Shown piece by piece: positions 31,216 to 39,783 of a stretch of 64,000 nucleotides of DNA. The notes beneath the pieces are model-generated. The model was not told the DNA's origin. It saw only the letters and a program-made list of their open reading frames with translations, and did no database searches. Positions within the stretch are counted from its first letter, which is position 1; the number at the start of each line of letters is the position of its first letter. Source of the DNA: Roseimicrobium sp. ORNL1 (GTDB lineage Bacteria > Verrucomicrobiota > Verrucomicrobiia > Verrucomicrobiales > Verrucomicrobiaceae); contig NZ_CP049143.1 in assembly GCF_011044495.1 (NCBI RefSeq), positions 7,192,001 through 7,256,000 on the forward strand, in the 5' to 3' direction. The position numbers and the translations under genes were made by a program.

Positions 31216-31665
31216 TTAGTTCTCCCGGCCCTCGCGGTAGCCCTTCGTGTATCCCTTCCGGAAATCAGACTCAGTCGCTGGCGAGTACTTGTGCTCATGG
31301 CGCTGGTAGTAGGGGCTACGGCCGCTCTCAGCATCCGCCTGTCCCGCCTCCTCGCCATCTTCGTACACGCGGTCTTTGATTTCCGCATTGGCATCCGCCT
31401 GGTCTTCTCCGGCCTCGTAGCCGAGATCATAACCGCGCTCATAGGCATCTTCCGTGGCCTTCGAGTACTCGTAGTGGAAGCGCTCGTAGTCATCGTCACG
31501 CCCGCGCCGACCATCCTGGAACCCACGATGGTAGCCCTGGCGATACGCGGACTCCTTCGCGCCGCTGTAGACCTTGCTCCCCGGTGCAGGCGCTGGGCGG
31601 GAGGCGCAGGACGATGCCAGCAGGGCAAAGGCTGCCAGCGGGAGGAGGAATGCGGAGTGCTTCAT
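31216..31665 (-). CDS. lipoprotein with GX3-type repeats
   Basis: A 149-residue lipoprotein (MKHSAFLLPLAAFALLASSC, lipobox Cys20). The mature part contains three copies of a Tyr/Gly motif: AYRQGYHRGFQDG, AYERGYDLGYEAG and DFRKGYTKGYREG, that is G-x3-G-x3-G with aromatics, separated by acidic linkers. G-x3 periodicity is the hallmark of deca-GX3 helical motifs (Yae1/Lto1-like), although function transfer is not justified. ATG 31665 starts the signal peptide. Probably anchored in the outer membrane or the periplasmic face. Confidence 0.8.
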   Translation of the reverse strand: MKHSAFLLPLAAFALLASSCASRPAPAPGSKVYSGAKESAYRQGYHRGFQDGRRGRDDDYERFHYEYSKATEDAYERGYDLGYEAGEDQADANAEIKDRVYEDGEEAGQADAESGRSPYYQRHEHKYSPATESDFRKGYTKGYREGREN

Positions 31666-31758
31666 GGTCGTGTCGTATCGTCGTGCTCGTTCGGACAATG
31701 GTGCAGAGAAAAAGTTCGGCAGTATCGCACGGGTTGCAAGCGCGGCCACTTTACCTCG

Positions 31759-32274
31759 TCAGGCTCCCGCACCCAGCAGGTCTGCCCACGGAGTCACCTT
31801 CTTCTCAAAGTCCTTCACAAAGCTGCGCTTCCCCTTCTGCACCACGGTATGCCCTTCCGCTTCGAGCAGCCGCTGCAGTTCCTCCAGGCCGCCCGGGTAT
31901 TTCGGATTGAGCTCGCCACGCGCCTTCAAGGTGCGCCAATAGGGTGTAATACGCCCTGCCTCACCCGCAGACGACTCCGCGGCGGCATGCGCCGAAGTCC
32001 ACGCGAAGATGCCGGTGGTGATGGGACACGCCGTGGTGGTGCCGTGCTTCTGCGCCAGCGCACGTCGCAGTTCATCAATGGTCGTGACGCGTCCCTTCCG
32101 CACCTTCTGCATCAGCGCATTCACCTCGCGTGGGGCTCCAATGACAAAGGTTCCCGTACCCCAGCTTTTCGTGAGATTGTCCGGAATGGGTGCTGTCTTC
32201 GGCAGGCCCTTGTCATCCTGTAGCTTTTCATTCCACGTTTTCTTGGGCTTGGATTTGGACTTGAGCGTGGCCAT
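31759..32274 (-). CDS. alkyltransferase-like (MGMT-fold) protein
   Basis: A 171-residue protein resembling the DNA-binding half of O6-alkylguanine alkyltransferases: VRKGRVTTIDELRRALAQKHG matches the PxGxVtTYgeiA helix region. The active-site segment PCHRV is replaced by ACPITTGIFAWTSAHAA. RITPYWRTLKARGELNPKYPGG and LEAEGHTVVQKGKR follow, as in proteins annotated MGMT family (recalled, not checked). Activity is uncertain because the surroundings of the Cys differ. N-terminal 30 residues are Lys-rich. ATG 32274 is the best start. Confidence 0.7.
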   Translation of the reverse strand: MATLKSKSKPKKTWNEKLQDDKGLPKTAPIPDNLTKSWGTGTFVIGAPREVNALMQKVRKGRVTTIDELRRALAQKHGTTTACPITTGIFAWTSAHAAAESSAGEAGRITPYWRTLKARGELNPKYPGGLEELQRLLEAEGHTVVQKGKRSFVKDFEKKVTPWADLLGAGA

Positions 32275-32300
32275 GGTCGGACCTCTGTGAGGGGAGAGCA

Positions 32301-33200
32301 TCACTTCATCACTTGCTTAAAATGCTCCTGCATCACCGGCATGAGCACGTCCGGATGATCCGTGGCGAAGGACTCCACGCCCAACGATAGGAGCTTGCGA
32401 TAGATGTCCGTTGTATCCGCGCCCCATGGCAGGGATTGAAAGAGAATCTTCCGTGGCTTCAGCTCCGCGCCTACCTCGCGCAGGAAGGCTTCAGACGGCT
32501 CAAAGGTCTCCCATCCTGTGGCACCCTTCGGCCGGCGCACATGAATCTGCACCTGCGTGATGTCGCGGAAGTTCTCCTTCTTGAGCGCCTCGATGCGCTC
32601 GCGCAGGCTTGCTTCGCTGCCACCCATCCAGTGCAGCGTGTTCGATGCTGGCAGCAGGGACTTCCACTCGTGAATCACTTTCATATCCGTGGAGGCCAGA
32701 ATCACCTGCGGCGCGACTTCATACTGCTTCACGAGATCCGCCAGGGCCGACAGACTCACCTGCTTGATGTCCAGATACAGACGACGCTCCGGCTTGCCCT
32801 TCATCACGGCGAAGATATCCGCCATGCTGGAGACCTTCCGCCGCTCAAAGCCGGCACCCCCTTCCGCCCCCACTTCCAACTGGGACAACTCCGCAAAGGT
32901 CACCTCCTTCACGCCCTGCTTCTTCTGCACGTCTGTCGCTCCGTGCACCACCCGGGAGAAGTCTCCATCGTGAAACGCGACCATCACGCCGTCCTTCGTG
33001 GTGCGCACATCCGCCTCGGGAATGGTCCCCAGCTTCCAGCCAAGCTCGAATGCCGCAATGGTATTCTCCGCAGCAAGCACGCCCGCTCCGCGATGGCTCT
33101 GCACGATGAACGGAGGAACGGACGCCGGCTTCTCACCGGACAGGGATGGAATGCCTAAGACGAATGTCAGAAAAGCAAGAAGCGCGGCGGCAGGTCTCAT
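32301..33200 (-). CDS. exported glycerophosphodiester phosphodiesterase
   Basis: A 299-residue periplasmic enzyme hydrolysing glycerophosphodiesters. It has a signal peptide (MRPAAALLAFLTFVLGIPSLSG) and a GDPD barrel with catalytic SHRGAG, AENTIAAFELGW, EADVRTTKDG and the general-base VAFHDGDFSRVV. A TDHPDVLMPVM motif closes the barrel. The gene ends 26 bp before the start of the alkyltransferase-like gene on the same strand, so they may be cotranscribed. Confidence 0.92.
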   Translation of the reverse strand: MRPAAALLAFLTFVLGIPSLSGEKPASVPPFIVQSHRGAGVLAAENTIAAFELGWKLGTIPEADVRTTKDGVMVAFHDGDFSRVVHGATDVQKKQGVKEVTFAELSQLEVGAEGGAGFERRKVSSMADIFAVMKGKPERRLYLDIKQVSLSALADLVKQYEVAPQVILASTDMKVIHEWKSLLPASNTLHWMGGSEASLRERIEALKKENFRDITQVQIHVRRPKGATGWETFEPSEAFLREVGAELKPRKILFQSLPWGADTTDIYRKLLSLGVESFATDHPDVLMPVMQEHFKQVMK

Positions 33201-33339
33201 GTGGGTGGAAGCGTGAGGTGGATCGCCCGGGATTGCTATCAGCGTCCACATCACTCAACGCAACGAAAGCTGGCAAAGTTCACATCCGTTGACTGGTGCT
33301 CTTCACTTTTCGTTCTCCGTTGCGTCCCGCCCATCTCTT

Positions 33340-34410
33340 ATGATCCGTCACGCCTTTGCCCCCTGTCTTCTTTTCGTCGCTGGCATCCTGCTTTCACACG
33401 CCGCCCTGGGTGCGGATCCACTGGATGCTGCGCCGGAGGGCAGCTTCTCCATCGTCGTCATTCCAGATACTCAAGGCTATCTCGGCCAGGGCACCAAACG
33501 CACGCCGGACAGCACGGATCCCGTGACCAACCCGGTCTTCGACAATCATGTCCGCTGGATCACGGAGAACCTCAAGTCCCAACGCATCGTCTTCGTCTCG
33601 CACGTGGGTGACATCGTGGACAAGAACAACAAAAACGAGTGGGCCGTGGCGCGAAACTGCCTGGACGTCCTCCACGGAAAAGTCCCCTACAGCCTCACGG
33701 TCGGCAATCACGACATGAAAGGCTCCGGCGACTCCACCCTCTTCCAGAAACACTTCGGCGCGGAACGCTTCCGCGAATTCCCCTGGTACGGCGGCGCTTT
33801 CGAGCCTACTCGGCCCACACCCGAATTCTCCGGGAACAATGCCAACAGCTACCAGCTCTTCAGCGCGGAAGGCGTCGATTTCATCCACCTCAGCCTCGAG
33901 TGCAATGCACCCGACGACGTGCTCGCGTGGGCCGATGCGCTGCTGACCAAACACGCCAACCGCCGCGCCCTCATCACCACGCACATGGACCTGGGCATTC
34001 TCGAAGAGCCCAAGACCAAGGAGGGATTCATCCATGATCCCAAGGGGCGCATGCGCTGGACGAAGAACCACGGCAAGCGTGGCAACACCGCCGAGCAGAT
34101 GTGGGACAAGCTCTACCGGAAGCACGAAAACCTCGGCTTCATCTTCTGCGGAGACCAGAGCCGGTGCACCGCGATGAAGCTGGAGAGCAAGGGTGACCAC
34201 GGGAACACCGTGCACTCCTACCTCTCGGACTACACCTCCTCCGGCCCGCTACGCATCTACCGCTTCCTGCCCAAGGAGAATCGCGTGCAGGTCATCACGT
34301 ATGACACGACCCTGAACGAGGTCACTACCACCACGGAATACGTGAAAGACAAGGCCGAGCACCAGTTCAGCGTGCCGTACCAGCTGACGCCGGCATCACC
34401 GCGCTCGTAG
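33340..34410 (+). CDS. secreted calcineurin-like metallophosphoesterase
   Basis: A 356-residue exported protein (signal MIRHAFAPCLLFVAGILLSHAALG). Metallophosphoesterase motifs are VIPDTQGY, HVGDIVDKNN, GNHDMKG (residues 122-125 GNHD) and ITTHMDLG. The final metal-binding GHxH motif is replaced by CGDQSRCTA (271-275), so two His ligands are missing. It probably belongs to a variant subgroup, and substrate is unknown. ATG 33340 is selected since it opens the signal peptide. Its stop is 6 bp from the stop of the convergent diadenylate-cyclase-like gene. Confidence 0.88.
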   Translation: MIRHAFAPCLLFVAGILLSHAALGADPLDAAPEGSFSIVVIPDTQGYLGQGTKRTPDSTDPVTNPVFDNHVRWITENLKSQRIVFVSHVGDIVDKNNKNEWAVARNCLDVLHGKVPYSLTVGNHDMKGSGDSTLFQKHFGAERFREFPWYGGAFEPTRPTPEFSGNNANSYQLFSAEGVDFIHLSLECNAPDDVLAWADALLTKHANRRALITTHMDLGILEEPKTKEGFIHDPKGRMRWTKNHGKRGNTAEQMWDKLYRKHENLGFIFCGDQSRCTAMKLESKGDHGNTVHSYLSDYTSSGPLRIYRFLPKENRVQVITYDTTLNEVTTTTEYVKDKAEHQFSVPYQLTPASPRS

Positions 34411-34416
34411 CAGCGC

Positions 34417-35730
34417 TCAGATCGCCGTGTGCAGCCAGAAGGTCACGGTGTCATTCACATTCGCGATCATGCGCACCTGGCCGTCCTGGGAGATGACGTA
34501 GCCCACCACCTGCGGCTCCACGGCGCAGAGGCGGTAGAGGGAGCGGTGGCGGGTGCCGTCGTTCTGCACATTCCACCGGCTCACGAGGTTGCGGTCCAGG
34601 TCGTGGGACTGCTCCACGTGCACCACATTCATGTCCACGCGGATCTCGCCGCCGAAGCCGACCACATTAAACCCGTGCTCGAGCACCAGGGCGCCATCCA
34701 CCTGCATCATGTCTGAGTACAGGCGGGCGAGCTCGAAGAAGGACTCCTCGAGATTGTCCAGCTCGGGGTCGGTGCTCTTCTTGAAGCAGTTCCACGCGTC
34801 TTCCACGGAGGAGCCGCCGGGGCACAGTTCTCCGAGGCGGCGCAGCATGGACTGGATGAGAAACTTCACCCGGTTGCCGGCGGATTCTGAGGCTGCGAGG
34901 TATTTGCAGTCGATCCAGCGCTCGGCCACGGACAGGGACTCCTCGGCACTCTTCGTCATGGGGATGATGACCAGGGTGCCGCCATGGCCGCTGGCGCGCA
35001 CGAGGCTGACGATGCGCCGGAGGAACTGCAGGGCGATGCGATGAATGAGCTCTGCATACGCCTCGATGGTGAGGGTCTCGGGCAGGGTGTGGGACCAGCT
35101 CTCCCGCACGAGGCGGTGACGCAGGTCGGCGAACCGCTCGCTCATGAGTCCGGATTGGAAAACATCCATGCGTGGCCCGTGGAACTCCCGCCCACGCCAC
35201 TCGGCGAGCAGCTCATAGTTCTGGTAAAAGAGGAGCCACCCCGGATCGCGCACATGAATCGAGGGGAACGGCATGCTGATGCCGCCCGGCTTGCGGCCCC
35301 CGGCCATCAGGTTCAACCAGCGAGGCCCTGTGTTCAGGATGCCCCAGATGCGGAAGCCGCGGTCTTTCTCCGGCCACACGGCGATGATGGAATGGAAGTA
35401 GCTCGCCGCAGGACTGAGCCGCTTGATTTCACCTGCGGTGAAGGCGTGCGTGCTGGCGAAACGAATGGCGTGGATGCCATCCGGAGGTCCCTCCAGCGCG
35501 GTGAAGTCATCCGGCGGGGCAATGAGGATGCGCGCCCGCACCACGCGGCCTTCCTCCTTCAAGAGGCTCGCGGTGTAGAGCAGGTCACACAGCGCCCGAA
35601 TCTCCCCGAGTGAGGGCGAGTCCTCCCGGCCACCGACCATGTGCGAAATCTGTGCCACCAAACTGGCGAGCGAGGGCTCTGGTCCGGCCATGGATGACGC
35701 AGGTCTGAGAGCGGGGGTGAGCGTGGCCAT
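34417..35730 (-). CDS. DAC (diadenylate cyclase) domain protein with large N-terminal region
   Basis: A 437-residue protein. The C-terminal about 95 residues look like a DisA_N/CdaA catalytic domain, which makes cyclic di-AMP from two ATP: DGA at 345-347 (VDGALVLEHG) and GTRHRS at 392-397 (NDGTRHRSLYRL), followed by GYVISQDGQVRMIANV in the place of VSEETGxIxxA. The N-terminal about 340 residues carry no membrane helix or DisA HhH domain. They match in general plan the sensor-type N-terminal domains called DACNV (recalled, not checked) and include HAIRFASTHAFTAGEIKRLS and RDPGWLLFYQNYELLAEWRG. ATG 35730 is selected; the frame is open further, but that stretch overlaps the start of the divergent cytochrome gene. 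Confidence 0.8.
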   Translation of the reverse strand: MATLTPALRPASSMAGPEPSLASLVAQISHMVGGREDSPSLGEIRALCDLLYTASLLKEEGRVVRARILIAPPDDFTALEGPPDGIHAIRFASTHAFTAGEIKRLSPAASYFHSIIAVWPEKDRGFRIWGILNTGPRWLNLMAGGRKPGGISMPFPSIHVRDPGWLLFYQNYELLAEWRGREFHGPRMDVFQSGLMSERFADLRHRLVRESWSHTLPETLTIEAYAELIHRIALQFLRRIVSLVRASGHGGTLVIIPMTKSAEESLSVAERWIDCKYLAASESAGNRVKFLIQSMLRRLGELCPGGSSVEDAWNCFKKSTDPELDNLEESFFELARLYSDMMQVDGALVLEHGFNVVGFGGEIRVDMNVVHVEQSHDLDRNLVSRWNVQNDGTRHRSLYRLCAVEPQVVGYVISQDGQVRMIANVNDTVTFWLHTAI

Positions 35731-35922
35731 GTTGCAAAATGAAATACGAGGGAACTCCTTCGTTGGAGCATCTCCAAGGCATTCCTGCTCAATCTGGCAC
35801 ACCAGTGGCTGATCCGTCAATTGATGGGACCGTCCCGGAGGATTGGGTTGCCCGGAGAGAATCGTCCGCAAACTGGCGAGAAGAATCACACCCTCTGGGT
35901 GCGTTCTCACTATTCCACGAGC
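35731..35922. promoter_or_regulatory. divergent promoter region between DAC and PSCyt1 genes
   Basis: A 192-bp gap of lower coding quality between divergently transcribed genes. It must contain both promoters. I could not place a convincing -35/-10 pair. Confidence 0.4.
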
Positions 35923-38085
35923 ATGCGGTTTTTTCTTTCCTTTCCCCTCGTCATTCTGGCAGCTTCCGTGGCTGGCGGTGGTGCGGCGTGGGCAGAAGGC
36001 AAGCCGGTGGGCTTCAACAAGGACATCCGCCCCATCCTGGCGACCAAGTGCTACGCCTGCCACGGCCCGGACGAAGACAAGCGTGAAGGCGGGCTGCGCC
36101 TGGATGTGCGGGCAGAAGCGGTGCCGGAGGCGATTGTCCCCGGTGACCCGGAGAAGAGTGAAGTCTGGGCCCGCATCATCACCCACGATGCGGATGACGT
36201 GATGCCGCCGCCGTCTTCACCGAAGCAACTCACGGAGAAGGAGCGCACGCTGCTCAAGACCTGGATCCAGCAGGGTGCAAAGTACGAGGAGCATTGGTCC
36301 TTCCTCCCCATCCAGCGGACATCCCCTCCGCCCGTGCAGCAGGTCGCGGGCGTGCGGAATACCATCGACCTCTTCATCCGCGCAGAGCTGGAGAAGCACC
36401 ATCTGCCCATCTCGCCGGAGGCAGACGCCATCACCCTGCTGCGTCGCGTTTCGCTGGATCTCACGGGCCTACCGCCTTCACCCGCTGAGGTAAAAGCCTT
36501 TCTCAGTGACAAGCGACCCGATGCCTACGAGCGCACCGTGGAGCGCCTGCTGGACTCACCGCACTTCGGCGAGCGCTGGGGCCGCCACTGGCTGGACATG
36601 GCGCGGTATGCCGACAGCAACGGCTTCCTCGGGGATGCGGTGCGGCCCAATGCCTGGCGCTATCGCGACTGGGTCATCAATGCCATCAATCGCGACCTGC
36701 CTTTCGATGAGTTCACCATCGAGCAGCTCGCAGGCGATCTCCTCCCCGAGGCCTCGGTGACCCAACGCGCCGGCACCGGCTTCCATCGTAATGCCGCGCT
36801 CAATACCGAAGCGGGTGTCGATAAGGAAGAAGCGCGCTTCCAGAACCTCGCCGACCGCGTGAATACCACCGGCCGTGTGTGGATGGGACTCACCCTCGGC
36901 TGCGCGCAGTGCCACACGCACAAGTACGATCCCATCACCATCCGGGACTACTACAGCACCTACGCCTTCTTCAACAACACGGTGGACAAGGACGAGTCCG
37001 ACACGAAGACCCCCACCCTCGCCGAGACAGACAAGAATCGCCGTGAAAGCTATGTGCACATGGCTGGCGACTACGCACGCCGCGGCCCCACCGTGGTACC
37101 CGCCAGCCTCTCCGCGCTGCCGAAGATGAAACAGCCGGAGGTGGGCGAGGCCACACGGCTCGACTTTGCCCAGTGGCTCGTGTCCCCCCAGCATCCACTC
37201 ACCAGTCGCGTGGCGGTGAACCACATCTGGAGCAAGCTCTTCGGCGTGGGCATTGTGGCCACGCCAGATGACTTCGGTGTGAGCGGCGAATCCCCCTCAC
37301 ATCCCGCACTGCTGGACTGGCTGGCCACGGAGTTCATGCGCAACGGATGGAGCCGGAAGGAACTCATCCGCCTCATCGTCACCTCCGCCACGTATCGCCA
37401 GTCCTCGGCGCATCGTGAGGACCTCGTGGAGATCGATCCCCTCAACCGCCTGCTGGCCCGGCAGAATCGCTTGCGCCTGGAAGCCGAAGTGCTGCGTGAC
37501 GCTGCTCTCACCACCAGTGGTCTCCTCACTCGCGACATCGGCGGCCAGAGCATCCGTCCACCGCTGCCGGGTGACATCTTTGATGTGGGCCGCTCCGTGA
37601 AGTGGGAGGTGAGCAAGGGACAGGAGCGCTACCGCCGCGGCCTCTACATCCTCACCATGCGCAGCATTCTCTATCCGATGCTGACCACCTTCGATGCGCC
37701 TGACGCTGCCGATGCCTGTGTGCGCCGTGAGCGCAGCAATACCCCACTGCAGGCGCTCACGATGATGAATGACCCCGTCTTCGTGGAGGCGACGCAGGCA
37801 CTCGCGCATCGCGTCATGCGTGAAAGCAAGCGAGACACCAATGCCCGCCTGAAGCATCTCTTCCGCCTCTGCATGATGCGTGAACCGCGTGCGGATGAAA
37901 TGGAACGCCTCCACGCCTTCCATGCGGAGCAGGCCGAGCGCGTGCGTGCCAGTGGCAAAGATGCGCTGTCCGTGCTGGGCATCGTGAAAGACTCCACTCC
38001 AAACGCCGATGCCCAGGACACCGCCACGCTCATCGCACTCGTCCGTGTGCTCATGAATCTGGATGAGTTCATCAATCGCGAGTAG
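35923..38085 (+). CDS. PSCyt1/DUF1549/DUF1553 secreted cytochrome-type protein
   Basis: A 720-residue exported protein of the planctomycete/verrucomicrobial type. Signal peptide MRFFLSFPLVILAASVAGGG; haem motif CYACHG (residues about 44-48) in a PSCyt1 domain ending VPGDPEKSEVW; DUF1549 (VSLDLTGLPPSPAEV, HWLDMARYADSNGF) with a second CxxCH-like LGCAQCHTHKYDPI; and DUF1553 (FAQWLVSPQHPLTSRVAVN, IVATPDDFGVSGESPSHP). Such proteins are encoded next to DUF1501 genes, as here, and are thought to take part in extracellular polymer or redox chemistry, but no reaction is known. Confidence 0.92.
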   Translation: MRFFLSFPLVILAASVAGGGAAWAEGKPVGFNKDIRPILATKCYACHGPDEDKREGGLRLDVRAEAVPEAIVPGDPEKSEVWARIITHDADDVMPPPSSPKQLTEKERTLLKTWIQQGAKYEEHWSFLPIQRTSPPPVQQVAGVRNTIDLFIRAELEKHHLPISPEADAITLLRRVSLDLTGLPPSPAEVKAFLSDKRPDAYERTVERLLDSPHFGERWGRHWLDMARYADSNGFLGDAVRPNAWRYRDWVINAINRDLPFDEFTIEQLAGDLLPEASVTQRAGTGFHRNAALNTEAGVDKEEARFQNLADRVNTTGRVWMGLTLGCAQCHTHKYDPITIRDYYSTYAFFNNTVDKDESDTKTPTLAETDKNRRESYVHMAGDYARRGPTVVPASLSALPKMKQPEVGEATRLDFAQWLVSPQHPLTSRVAVNHIWSKLFGVGIVATPDDFGVSGESPSHPALLDWLATEFMRNGWSRKELIRLIVTSATYRQSSAHREDLVEIDPLNRLLARQNRLRLEAEVLRDAALTTSGLLTRDIGGQSIRPPLPGDIFDVGRSVKWEVSKGQERYRRGLYILTMRSILYPMLTTFDAPDAADACVRRERSNTPLQALTMMNDPVFVEATQALAHRVMRESKRDTNARLKHLFRLCMMREPRADEMERLHAFHAEQAERVRASGKDALSVLGIVKDSTPNADAQDTATLIALVRVLMNLDEFINRE

Positions 38086-38107
38086 CCGACCGATTTCATC
38101 CCTCACC

Positions 38108-39580
38108 ATGTCCCCCGCCGAATACTTCACCCAGACGCGCCGCGATTTCCTCGCGACCTCCGCGTGCGGACTCGGCGGACTCGCCCTGGCTTCGCTGCTC
38201 CAGCAGGATGGCTTGCTTGCCTCAGAGGTACCAGCAAACCCACTCGCCACGCGCAGGCCCCACTTCGCGCCGAAGGCGGAGCGCTGCATCTTCATCTTCC
38301 TGGAGGGTGGCCCCAGCCAGATGGACCTCTTCGACCCAAAGCCGCTGCTGAACAAGTATGATGGCCAGCCGCTGCCGGACTCGCTGGTGGGCGATCAGAA
38401 GTTCGCCTTCCTGCAGAAGGAAACGGCCACCGTCATGGGCACGAAGCGCGTGTTCAAGAAGCACGGCCAGTGCGGCATGGAGATCTCTGATTTGCTCCCG
38501 CACATCGCCACGTGTGCGGATGACATCGCACTGGTGCGCTCCATGCACACCACGCAGTTCAATCACCTCCCCGGCCAGCTCATGCTGAACTGCGGTGCAC
38601 CGTTGCTTGGCCGTCCCAGTATTGGCTCGTGGGTGACGTATGGCCTGGGCAATGCCTCCCAGGAGCTGCCCTCTTATGTGGTCATGGTGAGTAAAGGTCG
38701 CGGCCTGCCGGGCGGGAGTTCCACGTGGTCCAGCGGCTTCCTGCCTTCCCCGTACGGTGGCGTGATGTTCCGCAATGGCGCCTCACCCGTGCTGAATCTT
38801 TCCAATCCCGATGGCATCACGAATGAGATGCAGTCCGCCAGTCTCGGCGCGCTGAATGACTTGAACCGCCTGCGTCATCGCTACGTCGGTGACCCGGAAA
38901 TCGCCAGTCGTATCAACAGCTACGAGCTCGCCTTCCGCATGCAGAGCGCTGCTCCGGAGTTGGTGGATATCAAGGGAGAGTCCGCCTCCACCCTGGAGGC
39001 CTATGGCATCAATCGCTCCGAGCCACCCATCAAGAGCAACCTCGGTGGCATCGGCCTGTACCAGACCTTCTCACGCCACTGCCTGCAGGCGCGGCGCATG
39101 GTGGAGCGCGGCGTGCGTTTTGTGAATATCATCCACGCCTCGTGGGATCATCACAGCGCCTTGGATCCCCAGTTGGCGCACAATTGCCAGATGGTGGACC
39201 AGCCCATCGCGGCATTGCTGAAGGACCTGAAGCAGCGCGGCCTGCTCGATACCACGCTCGTGGTCTGGGGCAGTGAGTTCGGCCGCACGGCACTCGGTGA
39301 GAATCGCCCCGGGTTCAAGAAGGTCACCGGTCGTGATCACCATCCCGGTGCCTTCAGCCTGTGGATGGCCGGCGGCGGCATCAAGGGCGGCCAGGTCTAT
39401 GGCGAGTCCGATGACTTCGCGTGGAAGGTCACGCGCGACCCGGTCTCCATCCACGACTTCCACGCAACGATCCTGCACCTCTTCGGCATGGATCACAAGC
39501 GCCTCACCTACCGCTTCCAGGGCCGCGACTTCCGCCTTACGGATGTGCATGGCGAGGTAGTGAAGGGGTTGCTGGTGTAG
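38108..39580 (+). CDS. DUF1501 Tat-exported protein
   Basis: A 490-residue partner of the DUF1553 protein, 22 bp downstream. The Tat signal is TRRDFLATSACGLGGLALASLL. The fold is alkaline-phosphatase/sulfatase-like: EGGPSQMDLFDPKP, LVRSMHTTQFNHLPGQLM, HASWDHHSALD and LVVWGSEFGRT motifs place Asp/His ligands as in that superfamily. Activity is unknown. Folded export through Tat suits a metal-loaded enzyme. ATG 38108 is chosen; the longer frame overlaps the previous gene. Confidence 0.93.
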   Translation: MSPAEYFTQTRRDFLATSACGLGGLALASLLQQDGLLASEVPANPLATRRPHFAPKAERCIFIFLEGGPSQMDLFDPKPLLNKYDGQPLPDSLVGDQKFAFLQKETATVMGTKRVFKKHGQCGMEISDLLPHIATCADDIALVRSMHTTQFNHLPGQLMLNCGAPLLGRPSIGSWVTYGLGNASQELPSYVVMVSKGRGLPGGSSTWSSGFLPSPYGGVMFRNGASPVLNLSNPDGITNEMQSASLGALNDLNRLRHRYVGDPEIASRINSYELAFRMQSAAPELVDIKGESASTLEAYGINRSEPPIKSNLGGIGLYQTFSRHCLQARRMVERGVRFVNIIHASWDHHSALDPQLAHNCQMVDQPIAALLKDLKQRGLLDTTLVVWGSEFGRTALGENRPGFKKVTGRDHHPGAFSLWMAGGGIKGGQVYGESDDFAWKVTRDPVSIHDFHATILHLFGMDHKRLTYRFQGRDFRLTDVHGEVVKGLLV

Positions 39581-39595
39581 AGCGCGCTTCCTTTC

Positions 39596-39762
39596 GAAAG
39601 GAGCGTGGACACTCTTGTCCGCCGTTCTGTGGCGCAGCGACCTCCAGCATGAGGAAGCCGCTGGTGACGCCTCTGGAGCAACTGATGGAACGCGGCCTTG
39701 CCTGCCGGATGCAAGAGGGTGGTGCGTCAGGGATGGCGGACAAGAGTGTCCGCGCTCCTTTC
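39596..39762. repeat. REP-doublet-like inverted repeat (28-nt arms)
   Basis: Arms at 39596-39623 and 39735-39762 (28 nt, one mismatch) are separated by 111 nt between the convergent DUF1501 and PQQ-propeller genes. Each arm contains GTGGAC/GTCCGC (in arm 2 a perfect GCGGAC/GTCCGC) with a 6-nt loop. Confidence 0.9.
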
Positions 39763-39783
39763 AAATGCCACACTTCTCTCGTG

